A DNA stretch of 64,000 nt from Arthrobacter gallicola (GTDB taxonomy: Bacteria > Actinomycetota > Actinomycetes > Actinomycetales > Micrococcaceae): assembly GCF_014836775.1 (NCBI RefSeq), contig NZ_JACSQD010000002.1, positions 118,674-182,673 of the forward strand, in the 5' to 3' direction. The notes beneath the pieces were generated by a model. The model saw nothing but the letters and a program-made list of their open reading frames with translations. It made no database searches and was not told the origin of the DNA. Numbering within the stretch: position 1 is the stretch's first letter; every line of letters starts with the position of its first letter. Shown piece after piece: positions 24,618 through 34,237 of this stretch. Both the position numbers and the translations under genes were made by a program.

Positions 24618-25760
24618 GTGGATAGGTCTCCCGTGGTGATGCCCAGCCCTCGCTACATGCTCCTTCGGGATAGCCCCGCTCTCTCGCAAGCCGCGGCCCA
24701 GTCGCGCGGTAACGGACCCGTCGCTGCGACCTTAGACTTGCTAAAAGCGGAAAACCCGCATAGGTCTCGAAGCACAGGTAGGAACGCGGTGGCGTCGTTG
24801 GATTATGAGTATGGCTATCGTTTGTCGACTTTTTCGATATCAGGCACCCAACCCGGAGGGAGCTTCCTTCCGCTAGATCACCCGGCGCTAGGCGAAAACG
24901 GTGCGCTGGGTGTCTATTTTGATAACTTAACGCGCCTAGTACTCAGTCCAGGCGGGAAAGACCGAAAGGGCCGATACCTGTCAGTTGAATCGGTTCGTCG
25001 GCACGGCATATGCCTATTGGTGAACCTGCGCGGGGGTCCTTCTGGTGATGAGTCTGACATAGTCGTTGCCGGAACCAACGAAGTCCGCGGCAGGATCACG
25101 AAGGACGATGCTCTGACGTGGGATAGCCGCATTCTTTTGGTGTTCCCTCAGGGAAACTACCTTCAAGGATTTATGGTGGCGGAAGCTAAGGGCAGGAGCA
25201 ACCACGGCCCGGCACTGCAGGATCGACTCGAGCAGCTACTGAAAGAGAACGAGTCATTGCGGCCAGAGGTGACTCATGATGTTGTCGATGCTCTAGCCTG
25301 GAAACGCTTTTTCCAAACACAGGACGCCAGAACCCATGAACTGGAGTTTACATTCGCCAATCCCGCAGGCGATGGCACCAACTTTACTGAGGATCATTCG
25401 GTTAGAAAGGTGCGGCTGGTCTACACGCTTGAAGCCGACGGATCGGCCGACCATAAATCAACCAAGGTCATCACGGGCCAAAAACAGGATCGAAAGCATG
25501 CTCTCCTAGCCGCTGTCGGGGGTCACAAGTATGCTTCTGAGGACGTCGAGGAAGCAGTCGCTACGGTTGTTGCAAATGGAAAGGCTCGCAAGTATCGAGT
25601 GAGTAACAGCCCTACCCGTTTCACTCACATAATTGAAAGCATTGGGCAACTCGATGAACCGGCATTTCTCCGGGAAGCCGGACGCACTGTGTTCGAGACC
25701 TCTACCGCAATGAAGATCAATCTACCGAATGATTGGTTACCCCTTCCTCAGGAGGACTAG
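24618..25760 (+). CDS. Unknown cytosolic protein, first gene of a two-gene accessory module
   Basis: Not recognised. The 380 residues are soluble and largely alpha/beta. Notable stretches are GRNAVASLDYEYGYRLSTF, LGVYFDNLTRLVLSPGGKD, RILLVFPQGNYLQGFMVAEA and, at the C-terminus, MKINLPNDWLPLP. No catalytic motif stands out. The start is uncertain: ATG 24618 is used, with GTG or ATG 18-24 bases later possible. The next gene follows 3 bases after its stop. Base composition is like that of the rest of the island. By context it may be the sensor or effector half of a defence-type pair; that is inference only. Confidence 0.6.
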   Translation: MDRSPVVMPSPRYMLLRDSPALSQAAAQSRGNGPVAATLDLLKAENPHRSRSTGRNAVASLDYEYGYRLSTFSISGTQPGGSFLPLDHPALGENGALGVYFDNLTRLVLSPGGKDRKGRYLSVESVRRHGICLLVNLRGGPSGDESDIVVAGTNEVRGRITKDDALTWDSRILLVFPQGNYLQGFMVAEAKGRSNHGPALQDRLEQLLKENESLRPEVTHDVVDALAWKRFFQTQDARTHELEFTFANPAGDGTNFTEDHSVRKVRLVYTLEADGSADHKSTKVITGQKQDRKHALLAAVGGHKYASEDVEEAVATVVANGKARKYRVSNSPTRFTHIIESIGQLDEPAFLREAGRTVFETSTAMKINLPNDWLPLPQED

Positions 25761-25763
25761 GTA

Positions 25764-26357
25764 ATGGGCGCAAACCGTTTCAGCCTCAGTCCCATCCTTC
25801 GTCGCCATTATGAGTCCATGCGCCCACCGGGTAGCAAGCGGATTTCCTTCGGCACCTCCGCAGTGCTCTTTGCGATACCTGGCATCATCGGCACCGGCGC
25901 GATTGCAGTGAATTTTAGGCTGCCAGCAGCTGCTCTTACCCCGAGTATGGCTGCGCTTGGTGTGCTCACGGGCGCTTTCCTCTCTGGATTCGTTCTGCTG
26001 ATGAACACCCGTATCAAAGCGGCGGACGACGAGCATATGAACTATCGACATAACCTAGCCCGGCTCATCGGGCAGACAGCTGTAACATCGCTGTACTTGG
26101 TAATTTTCTGCGTCGCAATGATCGCTGCGTGTATCTCTGTCGCCATCGGTTGGGAGCTGCTGGCATCTCTGCCCTATGGCCTCAGCGTGGCCTCAGGGCT
26201 TTTACTGGCCGGGCTCGTCCATGTTGCCCTAACCGGCGCTACGTTCGTTCGCAGGCTTTTCGGCGTCTATTATCAACTATTCGCATCCGATTTCACCCCG
26301 GAATTGCAGTCGATACCGCCTCACCGTCCCGCACAAAGACACAGGAATTCAGCCTGA
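25764..26357 (+). CDS. Four-helix membrane protein, second gene of the accessory module
   Basis: Not recognised. The 197 residues have four predicted membrane helices: about 27-50 (SAVLFAIPGIIGTGAIAV), 61-84 (AALGVLTGAFLSGFVLLM), 100-130 (TAVTSLYLVIFCVAMIAACI) and 135-165 (YGLSVASGLLLAGLVHVALT). Both ends are probably cytosolic and basic. A perfect AGGAGG lies 9 bases before the ATG, within the end of the previous gene. Tight coupling to a soluble partner gene resembles two-gene anti-phage or toxin modules, but no family name can be given. Confidence 0.68.
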   Translation: MGANRFSLSPILRRHYESMRPPGSKRISFGTSAVLFAIPGIIGTGAIAVNFRLPAAALTPSMAALGVLTGAFLSGFVLLMNTRIKAADDEHMNYRHNLARLIGQTAVTSLYLVIFCVAMIAACISVAIGWELLASLPYGLSVASGLLLAGLVHVALTGATFVRRLFGVYYQLFASDFTPELQSIPPHRPAQRHRNSA

Positions 26358-26729
26358 CGCTCTCACGCCGTTCTGGCTCGCGGACCGGGAATGGAACTCA
26401 GTTGATGCCGGACCCTTGTGGGCCTGGCTCGTCCGCCGACGAGTAGCTAACCGCAGTCAAGGACAATCCCGGGGGTCTGGGTTACACAGATGCCGAGACT
26501 ATCGATGAAATGATGCTGGGTGTCTAGTGCTACGGAGACGATGTAGCTGATGCATGGTATGCGTGGATGCCGCCGCCCAGGGAATTCAGGTACCCTGGTC
26601 CCGGTCAGCCACACAATCCCGGAGCCGCCTCCATATGGCATGGAGTCACAGCAAGCAAACCTAACTGCCACACGGTACCGTTGGCAGACTCCAATGCACC
26701 CCGGTGGATAGCACGCCTTTAGCTCCTTG
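26358..26729. other. Probable decayed coding sequence between accessory genes
   Basis: No intact gene is supported in this 372-base gap. On the plus strand from about 26447 one frame reads VKDNPGGLGYTDAETIDEMM, then LGV, a TAG at 26525-26527, and continues CYGDDVADAWYAWMPPPREF as far as a stop near 26722. The acidic, aromatic-rich character looks protein-like, so this may be an interrupted remnant. It has no start signal. Confidence 0.35.
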
Positions 26730-27389
26730 TCATCGCTCCGTGCTGCGTGGCCTCTTCGCGTGGTTTTTGGCCGGGTTGTGCGCCAGCGTCAACGATTTGG
26801 CGTTGGTACGGCAAACCTCCCCGGCCGGCGATCCGCACGTGGGACAGTCATGGGAAAGATCCATGGTCATCAGCAAGTCGCGCTCGTACCCTTCGTAGAA
26901 TTCATCCGGCATGCTGGCCGTCGCACGTTCAATGGCTGCTTCAACCTTTGCTTGGTTCTTTACCAGAGCTCGGTGGAACTTGGCAGCATCTCCGACAGCA
27001 CTCATCACCTGTGGAGCTTCGTCCCAAAGCAGCAGTTGAAATGTCGGGAAGGGCCGCGGACCGCCGAAGTCCCCGTTGAGAAGAACCGATCCAGCAGCTC
27101 GCGCCTCCGCAATCTGAAGCATCTCCAGATAATGCAGTTCCAGCTCACTCGCCGCGGTCCCCACAACGCTCTTCCTGAGCCCTTCTGTACCGTTCTGCAC
27201 AAGGGCTTTCTGAATGTAAACACCGCTGCCGAAGTAACCGTCCATGTGATCGACATCCAGACGGGTGCTCTGGCCAATATATGACCAGCCGTCTATGGCG
27301 TTGTCGGTCCGGAAGACATAGCCGACCGCACCCGGTTCGATAACCGCCTCGTTACTGATCGTTTCCCCATTCCGCGGTGCCAGAAGCAT
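26730..27389 (-). CDS. GIY-YIG-like nuclease with a C-terminal zinc-binding motif
   Basis: A 219-residue protein. AVGYVFRTDNAIDGWSYIGQ (residues 21-40) gives the GIY-like (GYV) and YIG elements. A conserved arginine follows (STRLD), then YFGSGVYIQKALVQNG and a glutamate-containing helix (ASELELHYLEML), as in GIY-YIG homing-type endonucleases. The C-terminus has CPTCGSPAGEVC followed by HNPAKNHAKR, a zinc-knuckle arrangement common in actinobacterial and phage proteins. I chose ATG 27389, because the open frame further upstream runs across a long palindrome and has no family similarity. Probably acquired with the island. Confidence 0.6.
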   Translation of the reverse strand: MLLAPRNGETISNEAVIEPGAVGYVFRTDNAIDGWSYIGQSTRLDVDHMDGYFGSGVYIQKALVQNGTEGLRKSVVGTAASELELHYLEMLQIAEARAAGSVLLNGDFGGPRPFPTFQLLLWDEAPQVMSAVGDAAKFHRALVKNQAKVEAAIERATASMPDEFYEGYERDLLMTMDLSHDCPTCGSPAGEVCRTNAKSLTLAHNPAKNHAKRPRSTER

Positions 27390-27513
27390 CCACTCTACGG
27401 AAAGAGACCACCAGCCCGCCTCAGGGAGGGACAGAGACAAGCCGTAGCCACCCAATAGCCGCAAGAGTATGCCCTCGTTGTGCAGTGGAGACCCATGAAG
27501 GGACGGTATAGCC

Positions 27514-27543
27514 ACACCTAGCTGACACGTGTCAGCTAGGTGT
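27514..27543. promoter_or_regulatory. 30-bp perfect palindrome upstream of the hpa operon
   Basis: ACACCTAGCTGACAC at 27514-27528 is followed directly by its exact reverse complement. No spacer and no T-run are present, so an operator for a dimeric or tetrameric regulator is more likely than a terminator. The word GTGTCAGCTA also occurs in the MarR operator at 5198. It lies 80 bases before the GntR-type site. Confidence 0.6.
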
Positions 27544-27623
27544 CGGCTTACCTCGTTGCCCAACACATGTGGATTCCTTGTGCACCCAGACCTTGACGTG
27601 ACCCACCCCACACGGCACACTGG

Positions 27624-27635
27624 ATCGTATACGAT
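27624..27635. promoter_or_regulatory. GntR(FCD)-type operator of the hpa operon
   Basis: ATCGTATACGAT is a perfect 12-base palindrome with the GTATAC core typical of FCD-domain GntR regulators. It is centred about 30 bases before the first start codon, in the likely promoter. The GntR gene is the second gene of the operon. Confidence 0.7.
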
Positions 27636-27658
27636 TTCGTACTTGATCCAGGAGTGAG

Positions 27659-29137
27659 ATGTCCACGAGCAGCACCGCCACACCGGAGACACTGGCACAG
27701 GCCGGCAAGGTCATCGCCGTCCACATCAACTACCCAAGCCGGGCAGCAGAACGCGGACGCACCCCGGAACAGCCCTCATACTTCCTGAAGCCCAGCTCCT
27801 CCCTCGCCCTCACCGGAGCCACCGTGGAGCGCCCGGCCGGCTGCGAACTGCTCGGCTTCGAAGGCGAAATTGCCCTGATCATCGGCAAGACCGCCCGCCG
27901 CGTCTCCGTTGAAGACGCCTGGAGCTACGTCGGCGGCGTCACCGCCAGCAACGACCTCGGCGTGTACGACCTCCGCTGGGCAGACAAAGGCTCAAACCTC
28001 CGCTCCAAGGGCGGCGACGGCTTCACCCCCGTGGGCCCGGCCATCCTCGACGCCGCCACCGTGGACCCCGCCGCCCTGCGCGTTCGCACCTGGGTCAACG
28101 GCGAACTCGCCCAGGATGACACCACCGAAGACCTGCTCTTCCCCTTCGCGCAGCTGGTCGCCGACCTCTCCCAGCTCCTCACCCTCGAACCCGGAGACCT
28201 GATCCTCACCGGCACCCCCGCCGGCGCCTCCGTGGCCGTCCCGGGCGACGTCGTCGAAGTTGAAGTGGACTCCTCCTCCACAGGGCAGACCACCGGGAAA
28301 CTGACCACCACCGTCACCGAAGGCACGACGCCGCTGGCTCCCTTCGGCGCGCAGCCCAAGATCGATGACAAGCAGCGCGAGGAAGCCTGGGGCTCCGCCG
28401 AGAAAGCGGGCCTCGCACCCGCCCAGGAACCGGCGTCGGCTCTCACTCCGGAGCTGAAGGCCAAGCTCGAATCAGTCGCCACTGCCACTCTCAGCTCGCA
28501 GATGCGCGCCCGCGGCCTGAACAACGTCTCCATCGACGGCCTCACCGGCACCAAAACCGGCCGCAAGGTAGTTGGCACCGCCCGCACCCTGCGCTTCGTG
28601 CCCAACCGCGAGGACCTCTTCAAGTCCCACGGCGGCGGCTACAACGCCCAGAAACGCGCCATCGACTCCGTCCGCGAAGGCGAAATCCTGGTCATGGAAG
28701 CCCGCGGCGAAAAGGGCACCGGCACCCTGGGCGACATCCTCGCCCTGCGCGCCAAGCACAACGGCGCCGCAGCCATCATTACCGACGGCGGCGTCCGCGA
28801 CTACTCCACTGTGGCCGGCATAGACCTCCCCGTCTACTGCGCCAACCCGCACCCTGCAGTCCTCGGCCGCCGGCACGTCCCCTGGGACACGGACATCACC
28901 ATCGCCTGCGGCGGCTCCACCGTCCAGCCCGGCGACATCATTGTGGCCGACGACGACGGCATCCTGGTCATCCCACCGGCCATCGCCGAGGAACTGGTGG
29001 AAGCCTGCATCAAGCAGGAACACCAGGAAGAGTTCATCGCCGAAATGGTGAAGGCTGGTCACGGCGTCGACGGGCTCTACCCGATGAACGCCGCGTGGAA
29101 GGAAAAGTACGAGGCCTGGGCGGCGGAACAGGCGTGA
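27659..29137 (+). CDS. Fusion of a fumarylacetoacetate-hydrolase domain (HpaG-like) and an RraA-like aldolase domain
   Basis: A 492-residue two-domain enzyme. Residues about 15-225 are a FAH-family domain (GFEGEIALIIGKTARRV, the metal and active-site segment VTASNDLGVYDLRWADKGSN, then GDLILTGTPAG). This family includes HpaG, the decarboxylase/isomerase of the homoprotocatechuate pathway. Residues about 265-490 are RraA/HMG-aldolase-like (LFKSHGGGYNAQKRAIDSV, then GAAAIITDGGVRDYSTVAG). The second domain may act as the terminal retro-aldolase in place of HpaI; that is inference. AGGAGTGAG precedes the ATG. Its stop overlaps the GntR start (GTGA). Confidence 0.85.
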   Translation: MSTSSTATPETLAQAGKVIAVHINYPSRAAERGRTPEQPSYFLKPSSSLALTGATVERPAGCELLGFEGEIALIIGKTARRVSVEDAWSYVGGVTASNDLGVYDLRWADKGSNLRSKGGDGFTPVGPAILDAATVDPAALRVRTWVNGELAQDDTTEDLLFPFAQLVADLSQLLTLEPGDLILTGTPAGASVAVPGDVVEVEVDSSSTGQTTGKLTTTVTEGTTPLAPFGAQPKIDDKQREEAWGSAEKAGLAPAQEPASALTPELKAKLESVATATLSSQMRARGLNNVSIDGLTGTKTGRKVVGTARTLRFVPNREDLFKSHGGGYNAQKRAIDSVREGEILVMEARGEKGTGTLGDILALRAKHNGAAAIITDGGVRDYSTVAGIDLPVYCANPHPAVLGRRHVPWDTDITIACGGSTVQPGDIIVADDDGILVIPPAIAEELVEACIKQEHQEEFIAEMVKAGHGVDGLYPMNAAWKEKYEAWAAEQA

Positions 29138-29829
29138 ACAGCGTCCCCACCAACCGTGCCTCGTCCAGCGCTGGCACGGTGAGCAAGGCCGAACAGGCCT
29201 ACCAGACGGTCCAGTCGAAGATCGCCTCCGGTGAATACGGCCCCGGGTACCGTCTGGTGCTCGGCCGGATCGCCGCGGACCTGGGCTGCTCCGCCGTCCC
29301 GGTTCGGGAGGCGATCCGCCGGCTGGAGGCCGAAGGCCTGGTCCGGTTCGAGCGGAACGTCGGCGCCACGGTCACCGGCATCGACCCCACCGAGTACCTC
29401 TACACCATGCAGACCCTGAGCCTGGTGGAAGGGTACGCGACGGCGCTCTCCGCACCGCTCGTCACGGCGGAGGACCTGGCGAAGGCGAAGGCCATCAACG
29501 CAGAAATGCGCGGCTGCCTGGAGCACTTCGACCCGGTCCGCTTCACCGCCCTGAACCGGGACTTCCACTCCGCCCTGTTCACCAACTGCCCCAACCCGCA
29601 CATCCTGGACCTGGTCCACCGCGGCTGGAACCGGCTGGGCGCCCTGCGCTCCTCCACCTTCAGCTACGTTCCCGGCCGGGCCCAGGACTCGGTTGCCGAA
29701 CACGATCGCCTGCTCGAATTGATCGAGGCAAAGGCCGACGCCGGCACCATCGAGGCCGCGGCCCGCGCCCACCGGATCGCCACGCTCGAGGCCTACCTGA
29801 AGCACTCCCCCGCCAGCTCCACCCCGTAA
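29134..29829 (+). CDS. GntR-family (FCD) regulator of the hpa operon
   Basis: A 231-residue regulator. The N-terminal winged helix is YQTVQSKIASGEYGPGYRLV followed by LGCSAVPVREAIRRLEAEGL. The C-terminal all-helical FCD ligand domain contains LNRDFHSALF and a histidine-containing HRIATLEAYL. GTG 29134 overlaps the preceding stop, so it is translationally coupled. Position inside the operon and the ATCGTATACGAT site upstream suggest autoregulation with an aromatic acid or pathway intermediate as inducer. Confidence 0.9.
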   Translation: MNSVPTNRASSSAGTVSKAEQAYQTVQSKIASGEYGPGYRLVLGRIAADLGCSAVPVREAIRRLEAEGLVRFERNVGATVTGIDPTEYLYTMQTLSLVEGYATALSAPLVTAEDLAKAKAINAEMRGCLEHFDPVRFTALNRDFHSALFTNCPNPHILDLVHRGWNRLGALRSSTFSYVPGRAQDSVAEHDRLLELIEAKADAGTIEAAARAHRIATLEAYLKHSPASSTP

Positions 29830-29870
29830 ATCGAACCCGAGACCAGACCCCGCATCAAAGGAGACGCCCC

Positions 29871-31388
<1,518 letters not shown>

Positions 31389-31413
31389 CCCCCGCTCTGT
31401 TCAAAGGAGAACC

Positions 31414-32490
31414 ATGAACGCCAACCCCAATCCGATCCCCACGCCGTCCATCGCTCCGCCGGACATTGTCCGCTGCGCCTACATGGAACTGGTGGTCACG
31501 GACCTGGCCAAGTCCCGCGAGTTCTACGTGGACGTCCTGGGCCTGCACGTCACCGAAGAGGACGAGAACACCATCTACCTGCGCTCCCTCGAGGAGTTCA
31601 TCCACCACAACCTGGTGCTGCGCAAGGGACCGGTCGCCGCCGTCGCCTCCTTCGCCTACCGCGTGCGCACCCCGGAAGACGTGGACGTTGCCGAGGCGTA
31701 CTACAAGGAACTGGGATGCCGCACCGAGCGCCGGGCCGAGGGCTTCACCAAGGGCGTGGGCGACTCCGTCCGTGTGGAGGACCCGCTGGGCTTCCCGTAC
31801 GAGTTCTTCTACGCCGTGGACCACGTGGAACGCCTGACCCAGCGCTACGACCTGTACTCGGCCGGCGAGCTGGTCCGCCTGGACCACTTCAACCAGGTCA
31901 CCCCCGACGTCCCCCGCGGCCGCGGCTACCTCGAGGACCTGGGCTTCCGAGTCTCCGAGGACATCAAGGACTCCGACGGCGTCACCTACGCCGCGTGGAT
32001 GCACCGCAAGCACACCGTGCATGACACGGCGCTGACCGGCGGCGACGGCCCGCGCATGCACCACGTTGCGTTCGCGACCCACGAGAAGCACAACATCATC
32101 CAAATCTGCGACAAGATGGGCGCCCTGCGCATCTCCGACCGGATCGAGCGCGGCCCCGGACGCCACGGCGTCTCCAACGCGTTCTACCTCTACATCCTGG
32201 ATCCGGACGACCACCGCATCGAGATCTACACCCAGGACTACTACACCGGCGACCCGGACAACCCCACCATCACCTGGGACGTGCACGACAACCAGCGCCG
32301 CGACTGGTGGGGCAACCCCGTTGTCCCCTCCTGGTACACCGAGGCTTCCCTGGTCCTGGACCTGGACGGCAACCCGCAGCAGGTTGTGCCGCGCACCGAC
32401 TCCTCCGAAATGGAAGTGACCATCGGCGCGGACGGCTTCTCCTACACCCGCGGCGACGAGACTGACTTCAAGGTCGGCTCGCAGCTCTAG
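31414..32490 (+). CDS. hpaD: 3,4-dihydroxyphenylacetate (homoprotocatechuate) 2,3-dioxygenase
   Basis: A 358-residue type I extradiol dioxygenase. Metal ligands are H158 (VRLDHFNQV), H217 (RMHHVAFATHE) and E270 (HRIEIYTQDYY). Each is three residues beyond the published positions H155/H214/E267 of the Brevibacterium fuscum enzyme. Relatives include the manganese-dependent MndD of Arthrobacter globiformis. Whether this copy prefers Mn or Fe cannot be read from sequence. It cleaves the aromatic ring, giving the substrate of HpaE. AAAGGAGAACC precedes the ATG; a terminator follows. Confidence 0.96.
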   Translation: MNANPNPIPTPSIAPPDIVRCAYMELVVTDLAKSREFYVDVLGLHVTEEDENTIYLRSLEEFIHHNLVLRKGPVAAVASFAYRVRTPEDVDVAEAYYKELGCRTERRAEGFTKGVGDSVRVEDPLGFPYEFFYAVDHVERLTQRYDLYSAGELVRLDHFNQVTPDVPRGRGYLEDLGFRVSEDIKDSDGVTYAAWMHRKHTVHDTALTGGDGPRMHHVAFATHEKHNIIQICDKMGALRISDRIERGPGRHGVSNAFYLYILDPDDHRIEIYTQDYYTGDPDNPTITWDVHDNQRRDWWGNPVVPSWYTEASLVLDLDGNPQQVVPRTDSSEMEVTIGADGFSYTRGDETDFKVGSQL

Positions 32491-32534
32491 TTTTCGCGCG
32501 AACAGCCGGTAATCGAAGAACCGACGTACGACGG

Positions 32535-32569
32535 CGGGAGGGACAGTTTTGGCTGTCCCTCCCGTTTTT
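32535..32569 (+). terminator. Rho-independent terminator of the hpa operon
   Basis: CGGGAGGGACAG (32535-32546) pairs with CTGTCCCTCCCG (32553-32564) and is followed by TTTTT. It lies 45 bases after the hpaD stop. Confidence 0.92.
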
Positions 32570-32617
32570 GTTGGCGTGGGGGTCGGGGGCCTGGCCCGTC
32601 TGGGGTCGGGGGCCTGG

Positions 32618-33136
32618 CCCGCGCTTCCGACTCTCTGTTGCTGCTGTAACCAGATGTGACCACTCCAGATAACAACCGTCACGAAAGGTGGGAAGGGCGG
32701 GCACACTGCCGGTTTGCGGGGCCGAAAGGCTGACGAGCCGGACGCCCGGGGGCTGGCCCAGAGCTGGCCGGGGTGCCGCGCGTCGGCTGACTGGGGCTGC
32801 CTAGGGGCTGGCCGGGGTTGGTCGGCGCTGGGTTCGGCCGCCCGGCCCGCGCTTCCCACTCTCTGTTGCTGCTGTAACCAGATGTGACCACTCCAGACAC
32901 AACCCTCACAAAAGGTGGGAACGCCGGGCACATGCTCCGGTTTGCGGGGCCGAAACGCTGACAAACCCTACGCACGGGGGCTGGCCCAGAGCTGGCCGGG
33001 GTCTTGGCCCGTCTGGGGTCGGGGCCTGGCCCGCCTGGGTCGGGGCCTGGCCCGCGCTTCCCACACTCTGTTACTGCTGTAACCAGGTGTGACCACTGCA
33101 GCAACAACCATCACTAAGAGTGGGAAGGGCGGGCAC
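32618..33136. repeat. Three tandemly arranged hairpin elements (family members A1-A3)
   Basis: A1 is 32618-32704, A2 32846-32931, A3 33051-33136, each 86-87 bases. They begin CCCGCGCTTCC(C/G)AC and end GTGGGAA followed by a GC-rich stretch and GGGCAC, so the ends pair. The interior contains GCTGTAACCAG and GTGACCACT, nearly invariant. The spacers are also related (GGTTTGCGGGGCCGAAA and GGGGGCTGGCC recur), giving larger units of about 228 and 205 bases. The rest of 32491-33279 holds GC-rich repetitive sequence and no gene. The same family occurs at 33988, 43746 and 43853. Confidence 0.85.
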
Positions 33137-33279
33137 GTTGCCGGTGTCCACAGCGGAATAGAACCGGACGCCCGGGGGCTGGCCGGGGTGCCGCGCGTCA
33201 GCCATACTTACGGCCTGACTCCCGCACTCCCCACCCGCACCACACCCCCACGAGCCCCACCACACCCCCAGGAGCACCC

Positions 33280-33861
33280 ATGGGCAAGGTCGTTCTCTAC
33301 GCTTCAGTGTCAGTTGACGGATTCATCGCGGACGCCGATGACCAGCCCGGCCCGCTGTTCGACTGGCTGGTCAGCGGAGACGTGCCGCTGGACGAGAGCG
33401 GCGCCTTGAAGGTATCGCAAACGTCCTACGACTACACACGGGCGTACTGGGACCGGATCGGGGTGACGGTCGCCGGCCGTCACGTGTTCGACCAGACGGA
33501 TGGCTGGGGCGGGGAACCCCCGGGCGGGATTGACCACGTGGTGGTCGTGACGCACCGGCCGCCGCCGGAGGACTGGGACACCGCAGCCCCTTTTTCCTTC
33601 GTGAACGGCATCGCAGCAGCAATGGACCGGGCACAGGAGCTGGCGGGTGAGCGCACCGTGGAAGTTGCCGCCGGCGACGTCGGCGGGCAGGTCTTCGCTG
33701 CCGGCCTGGTGGACGAGGTGCGGATGGACGTCGTTCCGGTGGTGCTGGGCTCCGGGAAGCGCTACTTCGGCTCGGTCAACGCCCAGCACCTGCTGGAGGA
33801 CCCGGATGTGGTGCTGAGGGGCAACCGGGTCCTGCACCTGAGCTACCCGGTCCGCCGCTGA
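33280..33861 (+). CDS. Dihydrofolate reductase / RibD C-terminal family protein
   Basis: A 193-residue DHFR-fold protein of the RibD-C/YyaP type. It begins GKVVLYASVSVDGFIADADD and has GVTVAGRHVFDQTDGWGG and a late VPVVLGSGKRYFGS, all hallmarks of this family. These proteins are predicted NAD(P)H-dependent reductases; the substrate is unknown and most are not true folate reductases. It stands alone between two repeat regions. Confidence 0.88.
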   Translation: MGKVVLYASVSVDGFIADADDQPGPLFDWLVSGDVPLDESGALKVSQTSYDYTRAYWDRIGVTVAGRHVFDQTDGWGGEPPGGIDHVVVVTHRPPPEDWDTAAPFSFVNGIAAAMDRAQELAGERTVEVAAGDVGGQVFAAGLVDEVRMDVVPVVLGSGKRYFGSVNAQHLLEDPDVVLRGNRVLHLSYPVRR

Positions 33862-33987
33862 CCCCTTGGGTTCCGGCCTGGGTTCCGGGGCAGCGTTCGA
33901 GGGCCGCGTCCCGGGGCCCGGGCCGGGTTCCGTGGCAGCGTTCGAGGGACCGGGTCCCGGCGCCCCGTCCCGGGGCCGAGCCCACGA

Positions 33988-34075
33988 CGACACGGGTTCC
34001 CACTGTATGTATCCTCCCGTGATTGGTGGGGTCACATCAGCCACGGGCGTTTACAAAGATTGGGAACCCGTGTCG
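33988..34075. repeat. Hairpin element B (same family as 32618-33136)
   Basis: CGACACGGGTTCCCA at 33988-34002 pairs perfectly with TGGGAACCCGTGTCG at 34061-34075 (15 bp), enclosing 58 bases that contain GGTGGGGTCACATCAG and GTTTACA. The flanks (33862-33987 and 34076-34237) are low-complexity repeats such as GGCAGCGTTCGAGGG (twice) and variants of CCCAACCCGTTCGGCC, with no gene. Confidence 0.85.
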
Positions 34076-34237
34076 GTCCGCCAGCCAGCCCACCCGTTCG
34101 GCCCAACCCGTTCGGCCGGGCGGCCCAAACCGTTCGCCCCAACCCGGGCGGCCCAACCGTTCGGCCGGACCGTTCCGCCGGAACCGCCGGGGCTCCAGGG
34201 TGGAACCGCCCGGCTGGACCAGGTGGGAACCCCCGGC

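Noticed and set aside
24618..26357. Kiwa defence system (KwaA/KwaB)
   Set aside because: The four-helix membrane protein resembles KwaA in size, but the partner shows no similarity that I can recognise to KwaB and the gene order is reversed.
26447..26671. A 74-codon minus-strand frame
   Set aside because: No start signal or similarity; the opposite strand is more protein-like.
27390..27698. N-terminal extension of the GIY-YIG-like protein
   Set aside because: It would include the 30-bp palindrome and the hpa promoter, and its residues (WRCCSWTSHSW) look random.
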